From: Longispora albida DSM 44784
Lineage (GTDB): Bacteria; Actinomycetota; Actinomycetes; Mycobacteriales; Micromonosporaceae
Length of the DNA: 45,800 nucleotides
Assembly: GCF_000379825.1 (NCBI RefSeq)
Contig: NZ_KB903813.1
Span: 1-45,800 of the forward strand
Reading direction: 5' to 3'
Shown here: piece by piece, positions 32,253 through 40,417 of the stretch
Layout: each line of letters begins with the position of its first letter
Numbering within the stretch: the stretch's first letter is position 1
Translations under genes and position numbers: made by a program
Notes under the pieces: model-generated
Databases searched by the model: none
Told to the model about the DNA's origin: nothing
The model's input: the letters and a program-made list of their open reading frames with translations, nothing else

Positions 32253-33571
32253 CTCATCCTCCCGACGATGCCGGTGTCGTAGTCCCCGCTCAGGAACTCC
32301 TCGTTCTCCAATAGTTCCGCGAAGAACGGCAGGTTGCACTTCGGGCCGACGATCGTGAACCCGGCAACGGCGGCCTTGGCCTTCTCGATCGCCTCGGCCC
32401 GGGTCGGGGCGTGCACGATCACCTTCGCCATCAGCGAGTCGTAGAACGGGGTCACGGTCGTGCCGGGGCCGTACCCGGAGTCGACACGCACGCCCTCCGG
32501 CTCCACCCACTCCTTGACGACGCCGGGGCCGGGCAGGAAGCGCTTGGGGTCCTCGGCGTTCACCCGCAGCTCGATCGCGTGGCCACTCGGCGTGGTGGGC
32601 ACCTCGACCGGCAGGCCGGACGCGACCCGCAGCTGGGCCTCGACCAGGTCGATGCCGAACACGGACTCGGTGACCGGGTGCTCGACCTGGAGCCGCGTGT
32701 TCATCTCGAGGAAGTAGAAGTCGCCGGTCGACGGGTCGAGCAGGCACTCGACAGTGCCGGCGTTGCGGTAGTCCACGGCCTCGCCGGCTTTGACGGCTGC
32801 GGCGAGCATCCGCTGGCGGGTCTCCTCGGAGATGCCGGGGGACGGGGACTCCTCGACGAGCTTCTGGTTACGGCGCTGCACGGAGCACTCCCGCTCGCCG
32901 AGCGCGACGACGGTGCCGTCGGCCAGGCCGAGGATCTGCACCTCGACATGCCGGATCCGGGGGAAGTACCGCTCGACGAGCACGCTGCCGTCGCCGAACA
33001 TCCGCTCGGCGAACCCACGAACCTTGTCGTACTCCTTGGCCAGGCTCTCCGGGTCGCCCGCCGGGGCCATGCCCATCCCGCCACCACCGGCCGAAGCCTT
33101 GATCATGACCGGGTACCCGATGCGCTCGGCGGCGGCCAGCGCCTCCTCGACGGTGTCCATCGGATCCGGGGTGCCCGGGGCGACCGGTACGCCGGCGGCG
33201 GCCATCAGGTTCCGTGCGTTGATCTTGTCGCCCATCGCGACGATCGCCTCGGAGGACGGACCGACCCAGATCAGCCCGTTGTCCACGACGGCCTTGGCGA
33301 AGTCGGCGTTCTCGGAGAGGAAGCCGTAGCCGGGGTGGATGGCCTGGGCGCCCGTCGCCTTGGCCGCGGCCAGGACAGCCTCGGTGTTCCGGTACGACTC
33401 GGCGGGGTTGGCCGGCCCGATCAGCACAGCCTCGTCGGCCTCGGTGACGAACGGCATGCCGACGTCGGCCTCGGAGTACACAGCGATGGCCCGGATGCCC
33501 AGTCGTTTCGCGGTGCGGATGACCCGGCGGGCGATCTCACCCCGGTTGGCGACCAGCAGCGACTCGATCAA
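32249..33571 (-). CDS. Biotin carboxylase subunit (no biotin-carrier domain)
   Basis: Protein of 440 aa. IESLLVANRGEIARRVIRTAKRLG start, ATP-grasp loop KASAGGGGMGM, and EMNTRLQVEHPVTE with the catalytic region. It ends right after the biotin-carboxylase C-domain (DTGIVGRMR). Actinobacterial methylcrotonyl-CoA carboxylase alpha chains usually continue for about 200 residues to a biotin-attachment domain with an MKM motif; that part is absent, and no separate carrier gene is in the window. The TTG at 33571 is chosen because CGGAGG lies 6 nt before it; upstream GTG/ATG codons to 33592 lack a site. The AACGATCGTT operator lies 33 bp upstream. Confidence 0.88.
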   Translation of the reverse strand: MIESLLVANRGEIARRVIRTAKRLGIRAIAVYSEADVGMPFVTEADEAVLIGPANPAESYRNTEAVLAAAKATGAQAIHPGYGFLSENADFAKAVVDNGLIWVGPSSEAIVAMGDKINARNLMAAAGVPVAPGTPDPMDTVEEALAAAERIGYPVMIKASAGGGGMGMAPAGDPESLAKEYDKVRGFAERMFGDGSVLVERYFPRIRHVEVQILGLADGTVVALGERECSVQRRNQKLVEESPSPGISEETRQRMLAAAVKAGEAVDYRNAGTVECLLDPSTGDFYFLEMNTRLQVEHPVTESVFGIDLVEAQLRVASGLPVEVPTTPSGHAIELRVNAEDPKRFLPGPGVVKEWVEPEGVRVDSGYGPGTTVTPFYDSLMAKVIVHAPTRAEAIEKAKAAVAGFTIVGPKCNLPFFAELLENEEFLSGDYDTGIVGRMR

Positions 33572-33603
33572 CGTCTTCCTCCGAACCATCACGAACCCAC
33601 GAG

Positions 33604-33619
33604 CTGAACGATCGTTAGG
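33604..33619. promoter_or_regulatory. Palindromic operator upstream of the biotin carboxylase gene
   Basis: CTGAACGATCGTTAGG, identical to the 16-mer at 25872-25887, lies between the biotin carboxylase start and the divergent zinc-ribbon gene. On the minus strand it follows GATAACC and would overlap a promoter there. Two identical copies upstream of the two halves of one enzyme make a common repressor very likely. Confidence 0.78.
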
Positions 33620-33657
33620 TTATCTCAGCCAGCTATAGACCTGCTATACCCAAGGAC

Positions 33658-33993
33658 ATGATCTCGCCCTGCCCCGAGTGTGGCGGCCAGCGGGTGTCCG
33701 CGCCACTGTACGGCGACGCCGCGATCGGACGCGGCACCTGGGCCACCCGGCACGTCACCGACCTGCGCTGCCTGGCCTGCCTCGCCTGCGGATACACCGC
33801 CCTGTACGCCAAGGACCTCGACAAGCTCCGCAACGCGGCCCGCAAGCACCCGAAACAGTTCGGGCTGACCGAAGCCCCGGCCATCCCAGCCCAGCGCGAA
33901 CCAGCCGGCGAGACCTCACCACCCGGGGCCTCGTCACGTGCGGCCTCGTCACCTGGGGACGAGGACACAGCCGAGCACCCGGTCGTGCCGTAG
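33658..33993 (+). CDS. Small zinc-ribbon protein
   Basis: Protein of 111 aa. The first 50 residues hold CPECGG and CLACLACGY, i.e. two Cys pairs that can bind zinc, in a compact ribbon (VSAPLYGDAAIG between). The last 40 residues are Pro/Ala/Ser/Glu-rich and probably disordered. AAGGA sits very close to the ATG, and TGCTATACC about seven bases upstream resembles an extended -10, so a short-leader or leaderless start is likely. Divergent from the biotin carboxylase with the shared operator between, so it could belong to the same regulon. No specific function known. Confidence 0.65.
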   Translation: MISPCPECGGQRVSAPLYGDAAIGRGTWATRHVTDLRCLACLACGYTALYAKDLDKLRNAARKHPKQFGLTEAPAIPAQREPAGETSPPGASSRAASSPGDEDTAEHPVVP

Positions 33994-34120
33994 ACCAGTT
34001 TCCGGCAACCGCCAGACGCCGCCGCCTTTGTCTGATATATCCACATAGTTGCGCTGAGGCCGCTTTGGGTGACCCGGCACTGGCGTGGCGCTCGTCTCTC
34101 AGGCAAAAAAGGGGCACACA

Positions 34121-34333
34121 GTGCACAAGACAATCGGCGTCCTCGTGGCGGCCGCCGCAGGGATGCTGCTGCTGGCCGGGCCGGCACACGCCGACACCAA
34201 CGCCTACAACTCGGGGCTGCTCACCACAGCCGGCGTCGCCGTACTCCCGGTACAGGGCTGCATGAGCCCGATCACGGTACTCACGGCAGGCCTCCCGCTG
34301 GGCCCACCCAGCCAGGACCGCTGCGCCCAGTAA
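34121..34333 (+). CDS. Small secreted two-cysteine protein, chaplin-like in part
   Basis: Protein of 70 aa. Signal peptide VHKTIGVLVAAAAGMLLLAGPAHA. The mature 46 residues contain NAYNSGLLTTAGVAVLPVQGC and a second Cys 21 residues later (C47, C68). NSGLLT followed by a V-x-x-P-V stretch and a Cys is also found in the third domain of the large chaplin, so this may be a diverged chaplin; the GN-rich part is missing. The GTG at 34121 is chosen for AAAAAAGGGG with 6-nt spacing. The hairpin element copy C lies 51 nt after the stop. Confidence 0.62.
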   Translation: MHKTIGVLVAAAAGMLLLAGPAHADTNAYNSGLLTTAGVAVLPVQGCMSPITVLTAGLPLGPPSQDRCAQ

Positions 34334-34384
34334 AACCGGTACTCCCGCCCTTGATCTCGATGATCTTGATCTAAGGCGAGGTGG

Positions 34385-34479
34385 CCCGCTGAGCGGAAAT
34401 CTGACAAGCAACGCGAAAGCCCGTGTACTGGTTGTACACGGGCTTTTGCGTTGCGCAGCTCAGATTTTCGCTCAGCGGG
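34385..34479. repeat. Two-tier long hairpin element, copy C
   Basis: A 95-nt hairpin. The outer 20-pair stem is 34385-34404 with 34460-34479, the internal loop is CAA against GCAGC, the inner 21-pair stem is 34408-34428 with 34434-34454 (one G-U), and the loop is the shorter TGGTT. Both stems differ in sequence from copies A and B but keep the pairing. The left flank GATCTTGATCTAA, then GGTGG is as in copy A. The right flank AGCGGGTCGGCAC is duplicated in tandem (34474-34486 and 34491-34503), and the second copy runs into the tetR stop codon. Confidence 0.9.
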
Positions 34480-34503
34480 TCGGCACGACAAAGCGGGTCG
34501 GCA

Positions 34504-35085
34504 CTACGAAAGGGCGGAGAGGGCGGCTTTGCAGAGGAGCGCGGCCCGGCGGTCGCGGTCGACCTCCCCGCCCAGGAACGGCGTCGAGTTCATCAGGCCG
34601 AAGGCCGCGTGGGCCAGCACCCGGGCCTCGCTCGGCGCCAGCTGGGGCCGCAGCTTCGTCAGTACCCCGACCCACTCCTCCACGTACTGCCGCTGGAGCC
34701 TGCGGATCTCGCGGCGCGGCTCGGCTGGCAGCCGGTCCAGCTCGTGCAGGTGCACGGCGATCACGGCCGGATGCGCGAGCGCGAACTCGACGTGGAAGCT
34801 GACGAGGGCGGCGAGCGCCTTGGCCGGCTCGCCGGAGAACTCCAGAGCCCGCTCCTGACCACCGGCCAGCAGCTGCTCACTGACGGGGGTGAGCGCGGCG
34901 GCCAGCATGGCTTCCTTGCCGGCGAAGTGGTGGTACAGCGCCGGGCCGGTCACCCCGGCAGCCGCGCCGATGTCGTCCATCGAGACGCCGTGATAACCGC
35001 GTTCGGCGAAGAGCTGGACGGCGATGTCCAGGATCTCGTCGCGGCGGGTGCGGCGGCGAGGCGGGGCGGCGAGGTCTTCGGTCAC
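34504..35085 (-). CDS. TetR-family regulator, probable acyl-CoA/branched-chain catabolism control
   Basis: Protein of 193 aa. N-terminal HTH: RRDEILDIAVQLFAERGYHG, VSMDDIGAAAGVTGPALYHHFAGKEAML. The C-terminal domain (FALAHPAVIAVHLHELDRLP, EPRREIRRLQRQYVEEWV) resembles TetR proteins adjacent to acyl-CoA carboxylase genes in actinobacteria. Start GTG 35085: TACCCT lies exactly six bases upstream (leaderless) and overlaps a near-perfect palindrome at 35092-35113, so autoregulation is likely. It lies near the HMG-CoA lyase/biotin carboxylase operon; whether it reads the AACGATCGTT operators or only its own site is open. Confidence 0.88.
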   Translation of the reverse strand: MTEDLAAPPRRRTRRDEILDIAVQLFAERGYHGVSMDDIGAAAGVTGPALYHHFAGKEAMLAAALTPVSEQLLAGGQERALEFSGEPAKALAALVSFHVEFALAHPAVIAVHLHELDRLPAEPRREIRRLQRQYVEEWVGVLTKLRPQLAPSEARVLAHAAFGLMNSTPFLGGEVDRDRRAALLCKAALSALS

Positions 35086-35091
35086 CCGGAC

Positions 35092-35113
35092 AGGGTAACT
35101 CGCGAGTAACCCT
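35092..35113. promoter_or_regulatory. TetR-type operator in the tetR/MOSC divergent region
   Basis: AGGGT-A-ACTCGCGAGT-A-ACCCT is a 22-bp palindrome with a single mismatched pair (35097/35108). It covers the -10 hexamer TACCCT of tetR and lies 25 bp from the MOSC gene start. An autoregulatory site that also affects the MOSC gene is the simplest reading. Confidence 0.8.
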
Positions 35114-35137
35114 CACAGGCTGTGGAAGGCTGGCGGG

Positions 35138-35920
35138 ATGCGGTTGGCGAACCTGACGATCTATCCCATCAAGTCCACTCGTGGCATCGATGTCGAAGCT
35201 GCGCCGGTCGAGCCGTGGGGCCTGGCCGGCGACCGCCGCTGGGTCGTGACCGACCCGGAAGGCGTGCAGGTCACGGCCCGAGAGGCTCACGCCTTGTTGC
35301 AGGTCAGCACGGCACTCGTGCCGGGCGGCCTAGAGATCGAAGGCCTGTTCGTGCCGGAGCCGGAGGGCGGCGAGCTCGTGCCGATCAGGGTCGGCAGGGA
35401 CGACCTGACCGGCGTCGTGGCCTCGGCGGAGGCCGGCGACTGGTTCTCACGGCGGCTCGGCAGGCCCGGCCTCCGCCTCGTCTGGTGCGATGACCCGACC
35501 CGGCGGCGGCTCAAGCCGGCGTTCAGCCAGCCGGGCGACAGCAGCGCGCTGTCCGACGCCTATCCGCTGCTGCTCGCCACGACCGGATCGCTCCAGCAGC
35601 TCAACACGTGGATCGGGCCGGAGTCCGACCTGCCGATGACCCGCTTCCGGCCCAATGTCGTCGTCGACTCGGCCGAACCGTTCGCCGAGGACACCTGGAA
35701 GCGCATCCGGATCGGCGAGGTCGAGTTCCGCGCGGCTGAGCCGTGCAGCAGGTGCGTCATGACCACTGTGGACGCCGAGACGCTGACCACCGGCCCTGAG
35801 CCGATCCGCACCCTCGCGAAACACCGGAGGTGGGACGGCAAGACCTGGTTCGGCATGAACCTGATCCCCGACGGGACCGGCGAGCTGCGGCTCGGCGATC
35901 CCGTCGAGGTGCTCGCCTAG
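35138..35920 (+). CDS. MOSC-domain protein
   Basis: Protein of 260 aa. It has an N-terminal MOSC_N beta-barrel (LTIYPIKSTRGIDVEAAPVEPWGLAGDRRWVVTD) and the MOSC domain with TRFRPNVVVD, CSRCVMTTVD and FGMNLIPD. The Cys in EPCSRC is the conserved molybdenum-cofactor-sulfur site of this family, implying a role in molybdenum-enzyme or N-hydroxylated compound reduction, as in MOSC/mARC proteins. Divergent from tetR and overlapping the convergent TPR gene by 4 bp in a shared CTAG that serves as both stop codons. Confidence 0.88.
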   Translation: MRLANLTIYPIKSTRGIDVEAAPVEPWGLAGDRRWVVTDPEGVQVTAREAHALLQVSTALVPGGLEIEGLFVPEPEGGELVPIRVGRDDLTGVVASAEAGDWFSRRLGRPGLRLVWCDDPTRRRLKPAFSQPGDSSALSDAYPLLLATTGSLQQLNTWIGPESDLPMTRFRPNVVVDSAEPFAEDTWKRIRIGEVEFRAAEPCSRCVMTTVDAETLTTGPEPIRTLAKHRRWDGKTWFGMNLIPDGTGELRLGDPVEVLA

Positions 35921-38532
35921 CCGGCTTCCGTTTCCTCTTTCGCCTCGGCCAGCAGGGCTTCGACCTGCGGGCGCTGCGGAGCCTCCGCTGGCAGCTCGGC
36001 CAGCGCGGCCTCCAGCACCCGCACGGCTTCATCCTGCTGGCCGCTCTGTAGCAGCAGGCGTCCGTGCAGTGTGGACGCCGTCGCCGCCTGGAAACTGGCC
36101 TCGATGCCACGGAACATGTCAGCCACCGGCTCGATCCGGGTCAGCGCGTCGGCCGCCCGGTCGTGGTTGGCCAGGATCCTGGCCGCGTCGTAGCCGAGCA
36201 TGGCCAGCTCCCAGACCGCCTGCGGCTCAGCACTCTCCAGTGTGGATGCCGTCTCATCGGCCACACCCAGCACGGCCAGCGCCTGCCCCGGATCGCCTGC
36301 CCACTGCCACGACAGGGCCGAGCGGCGGCGCGCCCGCAGCTCGTCCAGATCAAGACCCATTTTCTTGTACGCGTCGGCAGCCAGACCGAACTGTGCGGCA
36401 GCCTCGGCGTCCCGGTCGACCATGTCCAGGTGCCCGGCAGCCTCCTCACGGAGCTGGCCCTCACCCGCGTGGTTCTCCTCGGCCGCGCACTCGGCGATCA
36501 CGTCATCGAGCAGCGTGATCGCCTGGTCCGTCTGGCCGAGGTCCGCGTACGCCTTCGACAGGATGAACCGGCACCGGCCGGCCTCCTCGTCGCCGGTGGC
36601 GACCAGGATGGACAGTGCGTCCTCCGCGACCAGTGCTGCCTCGTCCGGCTTGCCGATGTGCAGGTAGATGCCGGCGAGCTCCATGCCGGCACTCGCGGCC
36701 TGCGGCGTACCGGGCAGGCCCGCCATCACCGCGCGATAGTCCGCAGTGGACTCGTCGAGCTCGCCGAAGCTCTGGTGCATCCGGCCACGGAACAGCCGGG
36801 CCAGGCTGAGGTCCTCACCGGCCAGGCCGGGCAGGGCGAGGCCCACCAGCCCGATCGCCTCCCGCAGCCCGTCCTCCGTACCGAGGGCGGCGTTCGCCTG
36901 GGCCAGCCGCATCCGGGCTCCCGCGATCTGCTGAGGCCTGCCCGCCTGCTCAGCCAGCTCCAGCGACCCCGTCAGCACCTCGACCGCCTCGGGAGCCCGG
37001 CCGCTGAGCAGGAACGCGAGGCCGTACCGCCCGCAGGCCGTCGAAGCCTGAGCCGGCGTGCCGTGCGCAGCCATGTACTCGGCTGCCGCCGCCAGCTCCG
37101 CCAGCTGCTCCTCCGACACGCCCCCGGCCTCGATCACCTCGATCGTGACCCGGCCCAGGCATTCCAGCCGTCGTACCTCGTCGCCGGCCTGCGCGAACAA
37201 CTCCGCCGCCCGCGACCAGTGCTTCTGGGCTTCCGCCCGCTCGGCATACCCACGGGCGACGAGCCGCAGCGCCAGCAGCCGGCCCTCCGGCTCGGGGCAG
37301 ACCTCGTCGAACCGGCGCCAGTACCCGGCTTCGAGCACCTCGTCATACGTGCCCTCGGCGAGGTCGGCCAGCTCGGCGGCGGTCAGGGAACTGTCCACTG
37401 TGGGTACAGGATCGGGCTCTGTGACCGGGGCAGGCGGGGCGAGCGGCTGAACGGCGGTGAGCGGCAGATAGTCGATCCACGGCTCTTCCACCAGGCGCTC
37501 CGCGACCCAGTCGCCCTGGTGACTCGTGCCGTTACGCGCGTCGAACCGCGCGCCCAGCGCCGTCGCACGCTCGGACAGCTCCTTGTGCAGCTCAGCCACC
37601 GACCGCTCCGACCGGCCGACGATCACCGCACCGTGACCGAGCCCGGCCAGCCGGCCCAGCAGCAGGCCAGCGGCAGCCGAGAAGGTCATCTCGGCCATCG
37701 GTGACGGCGCGGTCTCCAGCCAGTCGAGGTGGCGGCCGAGCAGTTCCAGCCCGCGCGCCTCGTTGCCGGTCAGGGCACAGAAGGCGATGTGGTCGGCGAT
37801 GTCGTACAGCTCGGCACGGTTGGCCTGGATCAGCCGGTAGGCCTTGCGGTGCGCGTCGCGCGCCTCGGCCAGCCGTCCAGTGCGGACATACGGCTTGAGC
37901 AGCCGGGTCAGGATCGACTGCGGCTGCTCCGTGCAGTCCAGCTGGCCGTTGAGCACCGGCAGCGCCTGGGCGACGGCCTCCTCGTACTCCCCGCGCGAGC
38001 TCAGGTAGCCGACCTGCCCGGCCGGGTCGCAGCCGATGCAGTCGGACATCTCGACCCGCGGCGCGATCTGCCACTGCCGGTACTCCTCGGCAGAGGCTTC
38101 CTCGTCGCCGATGTGCCGGGCCAGCACGTGCTTGTACTTGTGGACGGGCTGCATGCCGTGCCCCGCCAGCTGGTACCGCCGCTCCATGTCGGCCAGCACC
38201 GCCCGCGTCCGGTCCAGCGGGATCTCCGGGAACCGGGTCAGGTTGCCGATCATCCACTTGAAGTGCCAGAACAGGCTGTGGTTGTACCGAGCCTCCGCCT
38301 CACCACGGTCGTAGGCTGCCAGGCACCAGGCGAACGTGACGAAGCTCTTGGACTCCTCCCCGCCGTACTGGTAGGCGTTGGTCGCCAGCATCCGCGCCGC
38401 GTACTGCACATCGGCGTGCCCGCCAGCGTCAGCGTGCCGGATGACCTCCTCGACGGCGGCGATCTGCGCCGAGCCGTACGGCATGCGCCACGCGTCACCC
38501 AGCATGTCCCGCAGTTCGTCGATCGTCCTCAT
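35917..38532 (-). CDS. Large TPR-repeat protein coupled to the Hsp90-family gene
   Basis: Protein of 871 aa, mainly helical. N-terminal half: conserved blocks such as QYAARMLATNAYQYGGEE and a Cys pair (SDCIGCDPAGQ). Residues about 390-870 contain successive TPR-like repeats (e.g. ELAGIYLHIGKPDEAALVAEDAL, SKAYADLGQTDQAITLLDDVI, HGRLLLQSGQQDEAVRVLEAAL). Its ATG overlaps the Hsp90 TGA (ATGA), so translation is coupled. I recall Hsp90-family plus TPR gene pairs in other actinomycetes; function unknown. A co-chaperone or client-adaptor role parallel to eukaryotic TPR/Hsp90 partnerships is inference. The C-terminus ends in the shared CTAG. Confidence 0.8.
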   Translation of the reverse strand: MRTIDELRDMLGDAWRMPYGSAQIAAVEEVIRHADAGGHADVQYAARMLATNAYQYGGEESKSFVTFAWCLAAYDRGEAEARYNHSLFWHFKWMIGNLTRFPEIPLDRTRAVLADMERRYQLAGHGMQPVHKYKHVLARHIGDEEASAEEYRQWQIAPRVEMSDCIGCDPAGQVGYLSSRGEYEEAVAQALPVLNGQLDCTEQPQSILTRLLKPYVRTGRLAEARDAHRKAYRLIQANRAELYDIADHIAFCALTGNEARGLELLGRHLDWLETAPSPMAEMTFSAAAGLLLGRLAGLGHGAVIVGRSERSVAELHKELSERATALGARFDARNGTSHQGDWVAERLVEEPWIDYLPLTAVQPLAPPAPVTEPDPVPTVDSSLTAAELADLAEGTYDEVLEAGYWRRFDEVCPEPEGRLLALRLVARGYAERAEAQKHWSRAAELFAQAGDEVRRLECLGRVTIEVIEAGGVSEEQLAELAAAAEYMAAHGTPAQASTACGRYGLAFLLSGRAPEAVEVLTGSLELAEQAGRPQQIAGARMRLAQANAALGTEDGLREAIGLVGLALPGLAGEDLSLARLFRGRMHQSFGELDESTADYRAVMAGLPGTPQAASAGMELAGIYLHIGKPDEAALVAEDALSILVATGDEEAGRCRFILSKAYADLGQTDQAITLLDDVIAECAAEENHAGEGQLREEAAGHLDMVDRDAEAAAQFGLAADAYKKMGLDLDELRARRRSALSWQWAGDPGQALAVLGVADETASTLESAEPQAVWELAMLGYDAARILANHDRAADALTRIEPVADMFRGIEASFQAATASTLHGRLLLQSGQQDEAVRVLEAALAELPAEAPQRPQVEALLAEAKEETEAG

Positions 38533-40346
38533 GCGACACCCCCCATGGTGTTGCCGTCAGTGCCAGGGACGGCCTGGTTGAGCAGGCCGAGGAACGACCT
38601 GTTGAGCAGCGCGGCGTCGGCCGGCCGGATCGGGTGGTATCCGAGCAGCAGCGCCTGCCCGTACAGCGCCTCGACCGCCAGGCCGACCAGCTCGGCGCTC
38701 TCCAGGCTGGCGATCCGCCGGATGAGCGGGTTGCGGTAGTTGAGCACGAGCTGCGGCCGGTCCTCGGCCGGCTTGTCGAAGGCCGAGAGCACGCCAGCCC
38801 ACAGCTCGTCGGCCCGATCCCGGGTCGCGCGCAGCTCGGCGGCGAAGGCCGCTGAACGGTCCAGCAGGTACAGGGCGGGAAGCGTGGCCGGCTCGAACGA
38901 CCGGAGCACCAGCTCGCAGCCGAGCTTGTCCATGCTGCGCTGAGCCGCGTTCAGGAAGGGGCGCATGGCCAGCTCCACCGACGGCTCCACCGGGTCGAAC
39001 CGGGTGGCCAGGTCGGTCGGGTCCAGCCGTTCGACCTTGATCTCCGGGTCAAGGGACGGCAGCCGCTCGATGATCTCGGAGTCGTACGTGTACCCGCCGT
39101 TGACCAGCGCGATGTCCTGCGCGGCGGCCACCGCGGCCAGCTGCCGGAACTCGTCGGCCGTCGCCGTGTACCGGATGACGCCGTACCGGGTGCGGAACTC
39201 CGCCAGAGTCATCCGCCCGACGTTGGTCTCCACCGGCCACCACTCGTCGACCAGCCGGAGCATGTCGTCGTCGTGCTGGGCGAGCGCCTTGACCCCGAGG
39301 TGGTGCACGCCGAGGAAGTCGCCGAGGCGGCGCGGGTCGGTGCGGGCCAGGCCGACCAGCCAGCCGCGGAGCTGGTCGCCGAGCGCCTCGCGGGTCTCGT
39401 CGAGCAGGCTGTCCGTGTACAGCGCCTCCCGGCTGGCCGTCGGGCGCAGCTCACCGGCGTCGACCACGCAGCGGGCGAAGAACGCCCAGTCGGGGAGCAG
39501 GCCCTCGATGCTCTCGCCGAGCAGCATCCGCTTGAGGTACACGCGGTGGCCGGAGCGCTCCGCCGGATTCGCAGGGAAGGGCAGCACGTACGCGACGCCG
39601 GAAAGGCCGGCCGCCGGGACCTTCAGCTCCACCGCGTCGAACGGCGTGAACCCGAGCGCGTCCTGCGCATACCCCACGAGGTCGGCCTTGCGCTGGTGCT
39701 GCTCCTCGGCAGCCCACGGGAGGCCGGAGCCGGTGACCTGCTCGCCGTTCACCAGGACCCGCAGCGGCAGCATCGAGCCGTACAACCGGGCGAGCTCGAC
39801 GACAGTGGGCGCCTCGAACCACTGCCCGCCACCCGGCCGGGCCACGAGCGTCACGGTCGTGCCGATCTCCGGCCGCTCGGCGGCAGCGGCCCGCACCGAG
39901 TACGTACCGTCGGACCGGCCCAGCCACTCCACGGTCTGCGAGCCCTCGGCCCTGGTCAGCACGTGCACCTCGTCGGCGACCAGGAACGCGGACAGCAGCC
40001 CGATCCCGAACTGGCCCAGGAACTCGTGCCGGGCGAACCCGAGGTCGTCCCGCTTCGAACTGCGGCCGATCGTGGCCAGCAGCTCGTGCACCTGCGCCTC
40101 GGTCAGGCCGACGCCAGGGTCGGCGATCGTCAGCCGGGTGCCGTCCGTTGTGATCTCCACAGTGGACGGATCGGCCTGGGCGGCCAGGCCGCGGGCCGTG
40201 ACGGCGTCCACGGCGTTCTGCAGCAGCTCACGGACATACACCCGCGGGCTGGAGTACAGATGGTGGCTGAGCAGGTCGACGATGCCCCGCAGATCTACCT
40301 GGAAAGTTCGCTCCACGGCAGCCACCGTACCGACCCGGTCCGACAT
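38529..40346 (-). CDS. Hsp90-family ATPase chaperone (divergent, HtpG-like)
   Basis: Protein of 605 aa. GHKL ATPase motifs: E40-LLQNAVDA (N44, D47), D76-PGVG, and G111-QFGIG with the adjacent lid. The middle domain has the Hsp90 CVVDAGELRPTASREAL segment with the catalytic-loop Arg at about 306. The C-terminal dimerisation part is shorter and ends GGVA, without a eukaryotic MEEVD tail. ATG 40346 is the longest start; the GTG at 40316 (VERTFQVDLRG, preceded by TACGGT plus seven bases) fits homologues that begin near TFQVDLRG. Coupled to the TPR gene; VanZ is 71 nt upstream on the same strand. Confidence 0.85.
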   Translation of the reverse strand: MSDRVGTVAAVERTFQVDLRGIVDLLSHHLYSSPRVYVRELLQNAVDAVTARGLAAQADPSTVEITTDGTRLTIADPGVGLTEAQVHELLATIGRSSKRDDLGFARHEFLGQFGIGLLSAFLVADEVHVLTRAEGSQTVEWLGRSDGTYSVRAAAAERPEIGTTVTLVARPGGGQWFEAPTVVELARLYGSMLPLRVLVNGEQVTGSGLPWAAEEQHQRKADLVGYAQDALGFTPFDAVELKVPAAGLSGVAYVLPFPANPAERSGHRVYLKRMLLGESIEGLLPDWAFFARCVVDAGELRPTASREALYTDSLLDETREALGDQLRGWLVGLARTDPRRLGDFLGVHHLGVKALAQHDDDMLRLVDEWWPVETNVGRMTLAEFRTRYGVIRYTATADEFRQLAAVAAAQDIALVNGGYTYDSEIIERLPSLDPEIKVERLDPTDLATRFDPVEPSVELAMRPFLNAAQRSMDKLGCELVLRSFEPATLPALYLLDRSAAFAAELRATRDRADELWAGVLSAFDKPAEDRPQLVLNYRNPLIRRIASLESAELVGLAVEALYGQALLLGYHPIRPADAALLNRSFLGLLNQAVPGTDGNTMGGVA

Positions 40347-40417
40347 TTGCCGTACCTGTTTCCCGCCACTCCGTGATCAACATCCGGCGGGCCCGGCCTG
40401 CGCAGAACAACCCGGTG

